DNA of 64,000 nucleotides from Streptomyces pluripotens (GTDB lineage Bacteria; Actinomycetota; Actinomycetes; Streptomycetales; Streptomycetaceae): the NCBI RefSeq assembly GCF_000802245.2, contig NZ_CP021080.1:4340001-4404000 (forward strand). The letters run 5' to 3'. Shown here piece after piece: positions 47,546-58,429 of the stretch (position 1 is its first letter; the number at the start of each line of letters is the position of its first letter). Both the position numbers and the translations under genes were made by a program. The notes under the pieces are model-generated. The model worked only from the letters and a program-made list of their open reading frames with translations, was not told the origin of the DNA and made no database searches.

Positions 47546-48373
47546 ATGGCCGGCCACCGGCAATCGAAGAAGCGCAGGTACCTCACGTGGGCGGTGGCCG
47601 GTGCGGCCGTTGCCGCCGCGGCCGGCATCGCCGCGCAGACGTCCATGGCGGCCACCACCTGGCCCGCCCAGCGCACTTTCAAGGGCCGTGCGTTCGACAC
47701 CTGTGCCGCGCCCTCGCTGTCAACGATGAAGGCCTGGCACACGGGCTTCTACGGCGCCGCTGCCGTCTACGTGGGCGGCAAGAACCGCGGCTGCTCCCAG
47801 CCCCACCTCACCGCCTCCTGGGTGAAGTCGGTCAACACCATGGGCTGGAAGCTCATCCCGATCTACGTGGGAGCCCAGCCGCCCTGCCGGTCCGGCGCCA
47901 ACCCGGAGAAGCTGACGGCCCGCACCGCCGCCTCCCTCGGCGCCTCGGACGCCGCTGACGCGGTGGCCAGGGCCTCCGCGCTCGGGATGAGGAAGGGCAG
48001 TCCCGTCTACCTGGACGTCGAGGCCTACGACATCAAGGACAAGGCGTGCAACGAGGCCGTGCTGACCTACGTGCGCGCCTTCGACAAGGGGCTGCGTGCC
48101 AAGACCTACCGGGCCGGCTCCTACGGTTTCAGCAGCTCCAGCGCCAAGGCCGTCGTCACCGCGTCCAACAGGAAAGGCCTGCCCGGCAACCTCTGGTACG
48201 CGCGCTGGGACAAGCACAACACCACCGTCTCGGACTGGCCCTGGGGCTCCACCCGGTTCACCGACCACAGCCGCGCTCACCAGTACATGGTCAACAGCAG
48301 GGAGAGCCACGGGGGCGTCACGCTCACCGTCGACCGTGACGCGTGGGACGCCCCGGTGGCCATCATCCGCTGA
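47546..48373 (+). CDS. Secreted DUF1906 glycoside-hydrolase-like protein
   Basis: 275 residues. The N-terminus has a twin-arginine-like signal (SKKRRYLTWAVAGAAVAAAAG) ending near AMAA. The mature domain has FKGRAFDTCAAPSLSTMKAW, VYVGGKNRGC and 'GSPVYLDVEAYD', the TIM-barrel layout of Rv2525c-like DUF1906 proteins, thought to act on cell-wall glycans; Asp and Glu in YLDVEAY are candidate catalytic residues. Four Cys residues likely form disulfides. ATG at 47546. The 142-nt gap upstream contains no gene. Confidence 0.86.
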   Translation: MAGHRQSKKRRYLTWAVAGAAVAAAAGIAAQTSMAATTWPAQRTFKGRAFDTCAAPSLSTMKAWHTGFYGAAAVYVGGKNRGCSQPHLTASWVKSVNTMGWKLIPIYVGAQPPCRSGANPEKLTARTAASLGASDAADAVARASALGMRKGSPVYLDVEAYDIKDKACNEAVLTYVRAFDKGLRAKTYRAGSYGFSSSSAKAVVTASNRKGLPGNLWYARWDKHNTTVSDWPWGSTRFTDHSRAHQYMVNSRESHGGVTLTVDRDAWDAPVAIIR

Positions 48374-48568
48374 GCCGTACGCCCTCGGGCCGGGCGCGGC
48401 GGTGCCCGAAGTGCACGCGAATCGTTGGTCGAATGGGTTGGCCGCAGCCTGCCCACTGCCTACCATCGATCACCGCAAGACCCTGTGCGCCCGCCCGTCG
48501 CCGACCACCACCCTTGACGGGGGTGCTGCGCGCCGCACTTGTTATTGCAATCTCCTCGGGAGGTTTCC

Positions 48569-49219
48569 TTGCACCGCCGTCGTCGCACCGCCCTCCTACT
48601 CACCGCCGCGATCGCCGCCGCGGCACCCTTCCTGACCGCCTGTGGAAACGATGCGCACCCGGGCGCGGCAGCCGTCGTCGGAGGGCAGCGGATCACCGTC
48701 GCCCAACTGGAGAACCGGGTCAACGAGGTCCGTCAGGCCCAGCGGGCCGCGGTGGCGAACGACGCCCAGTACCGGCAGGTCCTCGCCTCCACGGGCAGCC
48801 TGACCCGCGACACCCTGCACAACATGGTCCTCGACCGGGTGCTGCACCGGGCCGCTCAGGACGCGGGCGTCACGGTCACCCGCAAGGAGGTCCAGCAGAT
48901 GCGGGCGGGCCTGGAGCAGCAGGTCGGCGGGGCCAAGGGGCTTCAGACGGCCTGGCTGCAGAAGTACGGCATCGACCCCGCACACCTCGACGACAACCTG
49001 CGCCTCCAGCTGGAGGCGCAGAAACTCGCGACCGAGCTCGGCACCGACACCGGCCAGCCCGCCTTCTGGAAGGCTCTGTCCAAGGCCTCCGGGGAACTCC
49101 ACGTTGCCCTCAACCCGCGCTACGGGGCCTGGGACGTGCAGAAGAGCAGCCGGGTGGACGTCAAGACACCCTGGGTACGGGAGGTCACGACGGCGGGTGG
49201 TCAGCTGCTCACGACATAG
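48569..49219 (+). CDS. SurA-like lipoprotein
   Basis: 216 residues from a TTG start at 48569 with GGGAGG 5 nt upstream. A basic start (HRRRRTALLLTAAIAAAAPFLTAC) leads to lipobox LTAC, so an extracytoplasmic lipoprotein. The mature part has the SurA-N pattern (AAVVGGQRITVAQLENRVNEVRQ; LTRDTLHNMVLDRVLHRAAQDAGVTVTRKEV). No parvulin domain follows, so it is likely a chaperone-like holdase without isomerase activity. It lies upstream of mazG, from which a large inverted repeat separates it. Confidence 0.85.
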   Translation: MHRRRRTALLLTAAIAAAAPFLTACGNDAHPGAAAVVGGQRITVAQLENRVNEVRQAQRAAVANDAQYRQVLASTGSLTRDTLHNMVLDRVLHRAAQDAGVTVTRKEVQQMRAGLEQQVGGAKGLQTAWLQKYGIDPAHLDDNLRLQLEAQKLATELGTDTGQPAFWKALSKASGELHVALNPRYGAWDVQKSSRVDVKTPWVREVTTAGGQLLTT

Positions 49220-49261
49220 ACGACGGGCTGACGGACCGCGGGCCGACAGACCGGGGTACCA

Positions 49262-49390
49262 CGGCCCCGCGGCGACCACGGCAGCGAGAGATCGACGTAC
49301 TGGCGGCGGCACCGGAGTCACCGGCAGGCCGGCGGACCGGTGGGCCAGCCGGTCCGTCGGAGCGGTACGGCCGTGGTCGCCGCGGGGCCG
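49262..49390. repeat. Large cruciform-type inverted repeat
   Basis: A 21-bp perfect inverted repeat (49262-49282 with 49370-49390, core GGCCCCGCGGCGACCACGGC) encloses a smaller hairpin (49333-49340 with 49349-49356). It fills most of the 278-nt gene-free stretch between the SurA-like gene and mazG. A transcription terminator with unusually long loop or a structured leader for mazG are the simple explanations. Confidence 0.7.
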
Positions 49391-49497
49391 GGATGGTGAG
49401 CGATGAAACGGCAGGTCACAGTCGTACGATCGCAAGATCGGCCTGTCCCTGTGGACAACGGAAACCGCTCCCCCGCCGCGTGGGTTACGTTCGGATC

Positions 49498-50520
49498 GTG
49501 AACGCATCCAGCTCCGCAGCCGCCGCCCCCGGCCCCGCCGGTCCCGAACCCGTCGCCGGCCCCGGCCGCATCGTCCTGCTCACCACCAGCCACCGCGTCG
49601 CCCCCGGCCTGCTCTCCTGGCCCGCCTGGCAGGCCCTGCGCACCGCCGATGTCGTGTTGTGCGCGGACGGCGCACATCCGCAGTTGCCGTACCTGCGGGA
49701 GGCCGGGACGGCCGTGCAGGCGGTGTCCCCCACCGCACAGCAGCTGGTCGACGCCTGCGCCGGTGGCCGGACGGTGGTGGTCGTGGCGACGGGCGAGGGT
49801 GAGCCGGCGCTCACCGACGGCCTGGCCCGGCTGGCCGGCTCCGGCCGCATCTCCATGCCGGAGCTGGAGCTGCTCCCGGCCTCTTACGACCTGCCCGGCG
49901 CTCGTCTCCTGGACCTCGTGCAGGTCATGGACCGCATCCGCGTCGAGTGCCCCTGGTCCTCCCGGCAAACGCACAAGGGCCTGGCCAAGTACGGCATCGA
50001 GGAGGCGTACGAACTGGTCGAGGCGATCGAGGCCGGCGATCGCGAGGAACTGCGCGAAGAGCTGGGCGATGTCCTCCTGCAGGTCGTCTTCCACTCCCGT
50101 ATCGCCGAGGAGGATCCGGACGCGCCGTTCTCCGTCGACGACGTGGCGGGCGGCATCGTCGCCAAGCTCATCCACCGCCACCCGCACGTCTTCGGCGACG
50201 AGAAGGCCGAGACCCCCGAGGAGGTCAAGGAGCACTGGTTGCGCACCAAGGCCGAGGAGAAGCGGCGCAGCTCGGTCACGGAGGGTGTTCCCCTCGGTCA
50301 GCCCGGCCTCGCCCTCGCCGCCAAGCTCGCCTCCCGTGCCCGCACGGCGGGCCTGGACGTCCCCCTGCCGACGTCGGAGGGGGTCGGCTACGAACTGCTC
50401 GCGCTCGCGGTGCGCGCGGATGCCGCCGGAGTCGATCCGGAGGCGGCACTGCGGGCAGCGGCACGGGCGTATCGGGATGCGATACGTGTGGCGGAGGGAC
50501 TGGCAGTGGGCGAGGCGTAG
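49498..50520 (+). CDS. mazG: Nucleoside triphosphate pyrophosphohydrolase
   Basis: 340 residues. The N-terminal ~115 residues (GRIVLLTTSHRVAPGLLSWPAW... TVVVVATGEGEP) are a reduced tetrapyrrole-methylase-like domain, as usual for actinobacterial MazG. The MazG domain follows: LLDLVQVMDRIR-ECPW, metal-binding EEAYELVEAIEAGDREELREELGDVLLQVVFHSRIAEE (E-x2-E-x-D pattern), and RHPHVFGDEKAETPEEVKEHW. It hydrolyses non-canonical or excess nucleoside triphosphates to monophosphates. GTG at 49498. Confidence 0.94.
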   Translation: MNASSSAAAAPGPAGPEPVAGPGRIVLLTTSHRVAPGLLSWPAWQALRTADVVLCADGAHPQLPYLREAGTAVQAVSPTAQQLVDACAGGRTVVVVATGEGEPALTDGLARLAGSGRISMPELELLPASYDLPGARLLDLVQVMDRIRVECPWSSRQTHKGLAKYGIEEAYELVEAIEAGDREELREELGDVLLQVVFHSRIAEEDPDAPFSVDDVAGGIVAKLIHRHPHVFGDEKAETPEEVKEHWLRTKAEEKRRSSVTEGVPLGQPGLALAAKLASRARTAGLDVPLPTSEGVGYELLALAVRADAAGVDPEAALRAAARAYRDAIRVAEGLAVGEA

Positions 50521-50597
50521 CCCTGTGCAGGAGCGTCCACACCAGCTCACCTTCCGCTCCCACAGCTCCCCTCCTGTTCTTCTGTGCGCCTGAGTTC

Positions 50598-50647
50598 ATC
50601 CGTGTCCGTCTGTGTCCATCCGTGTCCGTCCGTGTTCCTTCGCGTTC
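50598..50647. repeat. Degenerate 10-bp tandem repeat in the mazG-P450 gap
   Basis: Five 10-nt units resembling ATCCGTGTCC (ATCCGTGTCC, GTCTGTGTCC, ATCCGTGTCC, GTCCGTGTTC, CTTCGCGTTC). The 251-nt gap 50521-50771 shows no gene; the repeat is its only notable content. Confidence 0.55.
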
Positions 50648-50771
50648 ATGGAAGTGATGCGTGTTCGTGCGTGCCAGTCCGCCTCCGTCGCCCGTATCGT
50701 GTCCGATCCGCAGGCCTGGTTCCGCCGGCCGCCCCGAAGCCTGGCCACCCGAGTCCGGATACCGTCGTGGA

Positions 50772-52070
50772 GTGACCAATCCGCCCCGCCCCTCGACGGC
50801 TTCCGACTCAGCGCCCGCCTTGTTCACCTGGGAGTTCGCCGCCAACCCCTATCCGGCCTACGCCTGGCTGCGCGAGCACGCCCCGGTTCACCGGACCCGG
50901 TTGCCCAGTGGAGTCGAGGCCTGGTTGGTCACCCGGTATGCCGATGCCAGACAAGCCCTCGCCGATCAACGGCTGAGCAAGAACCCGGCGCATCATGACG
51001 AGCCCGCCCACGCCAAGGGCAAGACCGGCATCCCTGGTGAGCGCAAGGCCGACCTGATGACGCATCTGCTGAACATCGATCCGCCGGACCACACACGGCT
51101 GCGCCGGCTGGTCAGCAAGGCGTTCACGCCCCGACGCGTCGCCGAATTCGCCCCCCGTGTGCAGGAGCTGACCGACCGCCTCATCGACCAGTTCGCGGCG
51201 CGCGGCTCGGCCGACCTGATCCACGAGTTCGCCTTCCCGCTGCCCATCTACGCCATCTGCGACCTGCTCGGCGTCCCGAGCGAGGACCAAGATGACTTCC
51301 GCGACTGGGCGGGCATGATGATCCGGCACGGGGGAGGGCCGCGCGGTGGGGTCGCACGGTCGGTGAAGAAGATGCGCGGCTACCTCGCCGAACTGATTCA
51401 CAAGAAGCGCCAGGCACTGCCTGCCGACCCCGCACCCGGCGAGGACTTGATCTCCGGCCTGATCCGCGCCTCCGACCACGGTGAGCACCTCACGGAGAAC
51501 GAAGCCGCCGCCATGGCCTTCATCCTCCTCTTCGCAGGCTTCGAGACAACCGTCAATCTCATCGGCAACGGCACCTACGCCCTGCTCACCCACCCCGAAC
51601 AACGCCACCGCCTGCAGGGGTCCCTGGCACGAGGGGCAAGGGACCTCCTAGAGACCGGAGTGGAGGAACTGCTCCGCTACGACGGGCCGGTGGAGTTGGC
51701 CACCTGGCGGTTCGCCACCGAACCTCTCACCATCGGCGGTGAGGACATCGCGCCGGGAGACCCGGTGCTTGTCGTCCTCGCCGCCGCCGACCGGGACCCG
51801 GGGCGGTTCTCCGAACCCGACGTACTGGACCTCGCCCGGCGGGACAACCAGCACCTCGGCTACGGCCACGGCATCCACTACTGCCTGGGTGCGCCACTGG
51901 CCCGCTTGGAGGGCCAGACCGCGCTCGCCACCCTCCTCACCCGGATGCCCGACCTGCGGCTCGCCGCGGACCCGGCCGAACTGCGCTGGCGCGGCGGGCT
52001 CATCATGCGCGGACTACGCACCCTGCCCGTGGAGTTCACCCCGGTTCCCGAAGAGGTTCCACGAGCTTAA
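50772..52070 (+). CDS. Cytochrome P450
   Basis: 432 residues, soluble bacterial type (CYP105/107-like length). Heme-binding signature GYGHGIHYCLGAPLARLE with the axial Cys; I-helix oxygen-activation motif FAGFETTVN (Glu-Thr); K-helix E-x-x-R in VEELLRYD. The GTG at 50772 starts VTNPPRPST with no membrane anchor. Neither ferredoxin nor reductase genes are near. In Streptomyces coelicolor a CYP107-family gene sits next to rpfC, consistent with this place; the substrate is not determined. Confidence 0.93.
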   Translation: MTNPPRPSTASDSAPALFTWEFAANPYPAYAWLREHAPVHRTRLPSGVEAWLVTRYADARQALADQRLSKNPAHHDEPAHAKGKTGIPGERKADLMTHLLNIDPPDHTRLRRLVSKAFTPRRVAEFAPRVQELTDRLIDQFAARGSADLIHEFAFPLPIYAICDLLGVPSEDQDDFRDWAGMMIRHGGGPRGGVARSVKKMRGYLAELIHKKRQALPADPAPGEDLISGLIRASDHGEHLTENEAAAMAFILLFAGFETTVNLIGNGTYALLTHPEQRHRLQGSLARGARDLLETGVEELLRYDGPVELATWRFATEPLTIGGEDIAPGDPVLVVLAAADRDPGRFSEPDVLDLARRDNQHLGYGHGIHYCLGAPLARLEGQTALATLLTRMPDLRLAADPAELRWRGGLIMRGLRTLPVEFTPVPEEVPRA

Positions 52071-52216
52071 ACGTGACATTCCGTTAACCCTGTGATCTTT
52101 GCGTGATCTGTGCGGCATTGACTTGTGACAAGTGATCGTCAGCCGATACGTTCACCCATCAGCGCGGCGGGCACCATCCGTCGCGCTGGTACTGCTGTCG
52201 CGCGAAAGGTTTCCGC

Positions 52217-53443
52217 ATGCTCTCCGGGAATGGTCGTCACCGTCGCCCCCGCCAGGCTCCGGCTCTGCTCGTAGCGGCAGGAGTGACCGGCTCGGCCATC
52301 GCCATCCCACTGCTCGGCGCCGCGAGCGCCAACGCGGCCGACGGCACCACCTGGGACAAGGTGGCCGAGTGTGAGAGCGGGGGGTCCTGGAGTGCCGACA
52401 CCGGCAACGGGTACTACGGCGGCCTGCAGATCTCGCAGGATGACTGGGTGAAGTACGGCGGCAGCCGCTACGCCGACAGCCCCGACCAGGCCAGCCGCTC
52501 GCAGCAGATCGCCGTCGCCGAGGAGATACTCGGCGACCAGAGCACCGCTCCCTGGGCCACTTGCGCCCAGCGGTCCGGCCTGACGCCGGGCTCGGGCGCT
52601 GTGGATGTGGACACGGGGGTCGGAGGCCTGGGGGGCGCCGGCGGTGCGAACCATTCCGGCGGTCTGTCCGACGACTCCGTTTCAACCGGTCTGTCCGACT
52701 CCTCGACCTCGTCGTCCTCCGTCCCCTTGTCACCCTCCTCCTCGGGGTCCTCGTCCTTCTCTCCCTCTGGCCCTTCCTCCTCCACTCCGTCGTCGCCCTC
52801 TTCGTCGTCGCCCTCTTCGCCCGGGTCCTCTTTGCCCGGATCGCCCTCGTCCGACGTCGACACTGCAACCGGCACCGGCACCGGCACCGGTTCTGGCTCC
52901 GACTCCGATCCCGGTTCGGGTTTGGGTCCCGGTTCCTCTCCGGGCTCGACGCCCGTGCCGGGCTACACCCCGGGCGAGGATGCAGCCACGGACCCCGGTA
53001 TGGATGCCGACCTCAAAGGGTCCAATGCCACTAAGTCCGACAAGTCAGTTTCATCTGGTGCGGGATATGCGCAGGGGGGTGAGGGCTCTTCTGCGGCCGG
53101 CCCGAATACCGACAACTCGGGCACATCCCGTCAAGGTGCAGGCTCTTGGAGTCTGGTCGACACCGGCACTCTCGATGGCGGCGGGCGCCACCGTGGCGAG
53201 AGTGCGGAAGGAAGCGTGAAAAGCGGACAGAAGGGTGAGGTGTTGGGTCGTCACGCCTCACGTGAGCCGGGCACCTATACCGTCCGCGAGGGCGACTCCC
53301 TGACCTCCATCGCCGACTCCTTTGACGTCGACGGCGGATGGCGTGCGCTCTATGCCGGGAACAAGGGGGTGGTCGGTGCCGATCCGGACCACATCGTCGC
53401 CGGTCAGACCCTCGAAGTCGGTGCGGAAACGGGTGCAAAGTAG
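52217..53443 (+). CDS. rpfC: Resuscitation-promoting factor with Ser-rich linker and LysM
   Basis: 408 residues. A signal peptide (AGVTGSAIAIPLLGAASANA) precedes the Rpf transglycosylase-like domain at about 45-115: TTWDKVAECESGGSW (catalytic Glu in CESGG), YYGGLQISQDDW, AEEILGDQSTAPW. A ~210-residue Ser/Pro/Gly-rich linker (SSSSVPLSPSSSG...) leads to a C-terminal LysM domain (EPGTYTVREGDSLTSIADSFDV). It cleaves peptidoglycan during germination or resuscitation. Compared with the neighbouring RpfA the linker is far longer. ATG 52217; in Streptomyces coelicolor this position is rpfC. The 146-nt gap before it (52071-52216) shows no riboswitch. Confidence 0.9.
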   Translation: MLSGNGRHRRPRQAPALLVAAGVTGSAIAIPLLGAASANAADGTTWDKVAECESGGSWSADTGNGYYGGLQISQDDWVKYGGSRYADSPDQASRSQQIAVAEEILGDQSTAPWATCAQRSGLTPGSGAVDVDTGVGGLGGAGGANHSGGLSDDSVSTGLSDSSTSSSSVPLSPSSSGSSSFSPSGPSSSTPSSPSSSSPSSPGSSLPGSPSSDVDTATGTGTGTGSGSDSDPGSGLGPGSSPGSTPVPGYTPGEDAATDPGMDADLKGSNATKSDKSVSSGAGYAQGGEGSSAAGPNTDNSGTSRQGAGSWSLVDTGTLDGGGRHRGESAEGSVKSGQKGEVLGRHASREPGTYTVREGDSLTSIADSFDVDGGWRALYAGNKGVVGADPDHIVAGQTLEVGAETGAK

Positions 53444-53559
53444 GGGAAGTTGACGCCATACTTCGCCGCTAATGTCCGTTTAGGTGAAAGTGTGGGATGA
53501 GTCTCAGAAGCCCTGATCGTCTTTGAAATTCCACGGATCGCGTGTCTACGGTCAGGACC

Positions 53560-53790
53560 GCTCGTCACCACGAGCCCCGGCAGCTGCAACGCCGAATCCT
53601 GCCAGCGGCTGCCCGGGAACATTCGACGCGTAAGCGCCGCAGGCAGGAGCGGGGGACCCAAGGTAAGTGCCGATGCCAGCAGTTGAGCTGGAATCGGCTT
53701 GGGGTGAAGCCGCATCGCACGTAGAGCAAGACGTGGGATGCGGCCGGGCAGCCCAACCGGCCCGAACCCGACAGCTCACCTCGCAGGCGT
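53560..53790 (+). promoter_or_regulatory. ydaO-type (c-di-AMP) riboswitch upstream of rpfA
   Basis: Conserved ydaO aptamer elements appear in order: GCCGAATCCTGCC (53591-53603), GGCAGGAGCGGGGGACCCA (53642-53660), GGGGTGAAGCCGCATCG (53701-53717) and CCCGAACCCGACAGCTCACC (53761-53780), followed by CTCGCAGGCG. Established: in Streptomyces coelicolor rpfA expression is controlled by such a riboswitch, which switches transcription off at high cyclic di-AMP. Ends are approximate; a GC-rich hairpin (CTCACC...GGTGAG, 53775-53798) just before the gene may be the expression platform. Confidence 0.85.
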
Positions 53791-53796
53791 CGGTGA

Positions 53797-54507
<711 letters not shown>

Positions 54508-54607
54508 CACCGGGCTCCGGTCGGAGTCGCGGTGCCCCCACTCCCGGCGCCCCGCGCCGGAGGCCCTCCGGTCTCGTGAGGGACTCTCACCCCTGACTCC
54601 CAGGACT

Positions 54608-54654
54608 CCCCGCCCCGGCGCGTGTTCCCCCGTACGCGCCGGGGCGGGGTTTTT
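54608..54654 (+). terminator. Canonical intrinsic terminator of rpfA
   Basis: Arms CCCCGCCCCGGCGCGT (54608-54623) and ACGCGCCGGGGCGGGG (54634-54649) pair over 16 bp around a 10-nt loop, followed by TTTTT (54650-54654). It begins 101 nt after the rpfA stop. The remainder of the gap to eno (54655-54834) holds the eno promoter; no further feature is certain. Confidence 0.95.
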
Positions 54655-54786
54655 CCGTCCTCTGTAGGGAGACCTCTTTGTTTCGTTTGAAAACAAAAGG
54701 TACCGTCGGGCGTGTCCACGGGACGGTCGGTCGGCTGGCCGATGGCCCCGTGGCGGTTAGGCTCTAGTCGCAAGGCGCAGCCGTAA

Positions 54787-56136
<1,350 letters not shown>

Positions 56137-56237
56137 CCCACACCGGGCTAAGCCCTAGCCAGTCGTCCGTACGTCCCCGTCCCCGGTCCCGTACCGTGTC
56201 CGGGGACGTACGTGCGTGTGAGCGGGAGGCGGGGAAA

Positions 56238-56714
56238 ATGGCCGTGAAGGACCGTGACCGGTTCTCCACCACGACCAGACTGCGGCTGCTCGGCGAGCAG
56301 ACCGCGGCCCGGGTCTACCGTTCCCAGACGAAGCGGCAGGCCCGCCGCTCCCGGCTCACCGGTCGCGCGGCGCTGCTCGCGCTGGTGCTGTGCTCGTTGA
56401 TCGTCGCGCTCGCCTATCCGATGCGGCAGTACGTCTCCCAGCGCGCGGAGATCGCCGACCTCCAGCGGCAACAAGATCGGGCCCGCCAACGTGTCGAACA
56501 ACTGCGCGACCTCAAGGCGCGCTGGCAGGACGACGCCTATGCCGAGCAGCAGATCCGGCGCAGGCTGCACTACGTGCTGCCGGGGGAGACCGGGTACGTG
56601 GTCGTCGCCCCGGGCGCGGCCACGCAGTCCCGTGCCGACCTGAGGGCCGCTCACCGGCCCTGGTACGCGAACGTCTGGGACGGCGTCGACAAGTCCGACG
56701 CCTCCGGCCGGTGA
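56238..56714 (+). CDS. divIC: Septum formation initiator (FtsB/DivIC family)
   Basis: 158 residues: a basic cytoplasmic tail, one span (ALLALVLCSLIVALAYPM), a coiled coil (AEIADLQRQQDRARQRVEQLRDLKARW) and a short extracytoplasmic end with the family's GETGYVVV motif. DivIC works with DivIB/FtsQ and FtsL in the divisome; in Streptomyces it matters for sporulation septation. ATG at 56238 preceded by GGAGGCGGGGAAA. Downstream of eno, the standard actinobacterial order. Confidence 0.92.
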   Translation: MAVKDRDRFSTTTRLRLLGEQTAARVYRSQTKRQARRSRLTGRAALLALVLCSLIVALAYPMRQYVSQRAEIADLQRQQDRARQRVEQLRDLKARWQDDAYAEQQIRRRLHYVLPGETGYVVVAPGAATQSRADLRAAHRPWYANVWDGVDKSDASGR

Positions 56715-56796
56715 CCGGCCCCCGGCCGGCAATCGGCCTCCACCCAGTGGCCGGCCCCCGGTCGGCAACCCACAGAAAGCCATCCTGAAAGCAGTT

Positions 56797-57327
56797 ATGG
56801 AAACCCCTCCGCCGCCCACTCCGCGCACCGAGCCCACCGATGCGGACGTCGAGGCCTTCAAGCAGCAGCTGGGCCGCCCGCCGCGGGGCCTGCGGGCCAT
56901 CGCACACCGCTGTCCGTGCGGCCAACCGGACGTCGTGGAGACGGCACCGCGCCTGCCCGACGGCACACCCTTCCCGACGCTGTACTACCTGACGTGCCCG
57001 AAGGCGTCCTCGGCCATCGGCACGCTGGAGGCCAGCGGTGTGATGAAGGAGATGACGGAACGGCTGCAGCGCGACCCCGAACTGGCCGCCGCCTACCGGG
57101 CCGCGCACGAGGACTACATCCGGCGCCGGGACGAGATCGAGGAGCTGCAGGGCTTCCCGAGCGCGGGCGGCATGCCGGACCGGGTCAAGTGCCTGCACGT
57201 CCTGGTCGCCCATTCCCTGGCCGCGGGCCCGGGGGTCAACCCGCTCGGCGACGAGGCTCTCGCCATGCTGCCGGAGTGGTGGCGCAAGGGCGCCTGCGTG
57301 ACCCTCCCGAAGGAGGACGAGCAGTGA
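56797..57327 (+). CDS. DUF501 family protein
   Basis: 176 residues. It has the DUF501 pattern: VEAFKQQLGRPPRGLRAIAHRCPCGQPDVVETAPRLPDGTPFPTLYYLTCP, conserved Cys residues in RCPCG and TCP, and VKCLHVLVAHSLA-GPGVNPLGDEAL near the C-terminus, which may be a metal- or nucleotide-binding site. The family is always found between divIC and ppx in actinobacteria; molecular function unknown. The stop overlaps the ppx start (GTGA). Confidence 0.9.
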   Translation: METPPPPTPRTEPTDADVEAFKQQLGRPPRGLRAIAHRCPCGQPDVVETAPRLPDGTPFPTLYYLTCPKASSAIGTLEASGVMKEMTERLQRDPELAAAYRAAHEDYIRRRDEIEELQGFPSAGGMPDRVKCLHVLVAHSLAAGPGVNPLGDEALAMLPEWWRKGACVTLPKEDEQ

Positions 57328-58277
57328 CCCGCGTCGCCGCCATCGACTGCGGTACAAACTCCATCCGCCTCCTGGTGGCCGACGTCGACCCGCGGACGGG
57401 CGAACTGGTCGACCTGGACCGCCGCATGACGATCGTGCGGCTCGGCCAGGGCGTCGACCGCACCGGCCGGCTCGCCCCGCAGGCACTGGAGCGCACCTTC
57501 GCTGCCTGTCGTGAGTACGCGGCGGTCATCAAGGAACACGGGGCCGAACGCATCCGGTTCGTCGCCACCTCGGCCTCCCGTGACGCCGAGAACCGCGACG
57601 ACTTCGTACGCGGCGTCCTGGACATCCTCGGTGTCGAGCCGGAGGTCATCACCGGCGACCAGGAGGCCGAGTTCTCCTTCACCGGGGCCACCAGGGAGCT
57701 GACGGGGCGTGATGACCTCACCAAGCCCTTCCTGGTGGTGGACATCGGCGGCGGTTCCACCGAGTTCGTCGTGGGCGAGGAGCACGCCCGGGCCGCGCGG
57801 TCCGTGGACATCGGCTGCGTGCGGATGACGGAACGCCACCTGGTGCGCGACGGTGAGGTCACCGACCCGCCCACCCAGGAGCAGATCGCCGCCATAACGG
57901 CCGATATCGAGGCCGCCCTGGACCTCGTGGAGCAGACGGTCCCGCTGCGCGAGGCGCACACCCTGGTGGGCCTGGCCGGCTCGGTCACCACCGTGTCCGC
58001 GATCGCCCAGGGCCTGCCCGAGTACGACTCCGCGCGCATCCACCACTCCCGGATCTCCCGCGAACGCGTTCGCGAGATCACCGAATGGCTGCTGCGTTCC
58101 ACGCACGCCGAGCGCGCAGCGGTGCCCTCCATGCACCCGGGCCGGGTCGACGTCATCGGCGCGGGGGCCCTGGTGCTTCTCGCGATCATGGAGCGGATCG
58201 GTGCCGAAGAGGTCGTGGTGAGCGAGCACGACATCCTCGACGGCATCGCTCATTACGCGGCGAGCGGGGCGCGCTGA
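57324..58277 (+). CDS. ppx: Exopolyphosphatase / pppGpp phosphatase family
   Basis: 317 residues, Ppx/GppA type with the acetate kinase-actin-like fold: phosphate 1 motif VAAIDCGTNSIRLLVAD, catalytic region TSASRDAENRDDF, and phosphate 2 motif VVDIGGGSTEF. It degrades inorganic polyphosphate or the stringent-response nucleotide pppGpp. Short relative to E. coli Ppx, as usual for actinobacterial single-domain forms. GTG 57324 overlaps DUF501. Its last 45 nt are included in the left copy of the 197-bp repeat. Confidence 0.92.
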   Translation: MTRVAAIDCGTNSIRLLVADVDPRTGELVDLDRRMTIVRLGQGVDRTGRLAPQALERTFAACREYAAVIKEHGAERIRFVATSASRDAENRDDFVRGVLDILGVEPEVITGDQEAEFSFTGATRELTGRDDLTKPFLVVDIGGGSTEFVVGEEHARAARSVDIGCVRMTERHLVRDGEVTDPPTQEQIAAITADIEAALDLVEQTVPLREAHTLVGLAGSVTTVSAIAQGLPEYDSARIHHSRISRERVREITEWLLRSTHAERAAVPSMHPGRVDVIGAGALVLLAIMERIGAEEVVVSEHDILDGIAHYAASGAR

Positions 58278-58429
58278 GGGGCGGAGCCGGTCGGCGCCCG
58301 CTGGTCGGTTGCGCTCGCCCCACTCAGCCGAGCGGATCCCGTTCCACCTGGCGGTGACTACGGCAAAGGTGGTGCCGGGCGGGGCGTCACAGGTTGCGGT
58401 AGGTGTCCCGCCGGTCGCCCACCTTGACG
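58233..58429. repeat. 197-bp direct repeat, left copy
   Basis: Identical by eye to 58988-59184 (offset 755). It contains the last 45 nt of ppx, the ppx-toxin gap and the last ~43 nt of the toxin gene (through CCTTGACG). Confidence 0.97.

Noticed and set aside
50772..52070. P450 considered as part of a biosynthetic gene cluster
   Set aside because: Flanked by mazG and rpfC, with no synthase, tailoring or resistance genes.
52071..52216. Possible second ydaO riboswitch or Crp site before rpfC
   Set aside because: None of the ydaO core blocks is present; GTGATC repeats are too loose to call a Crp site.
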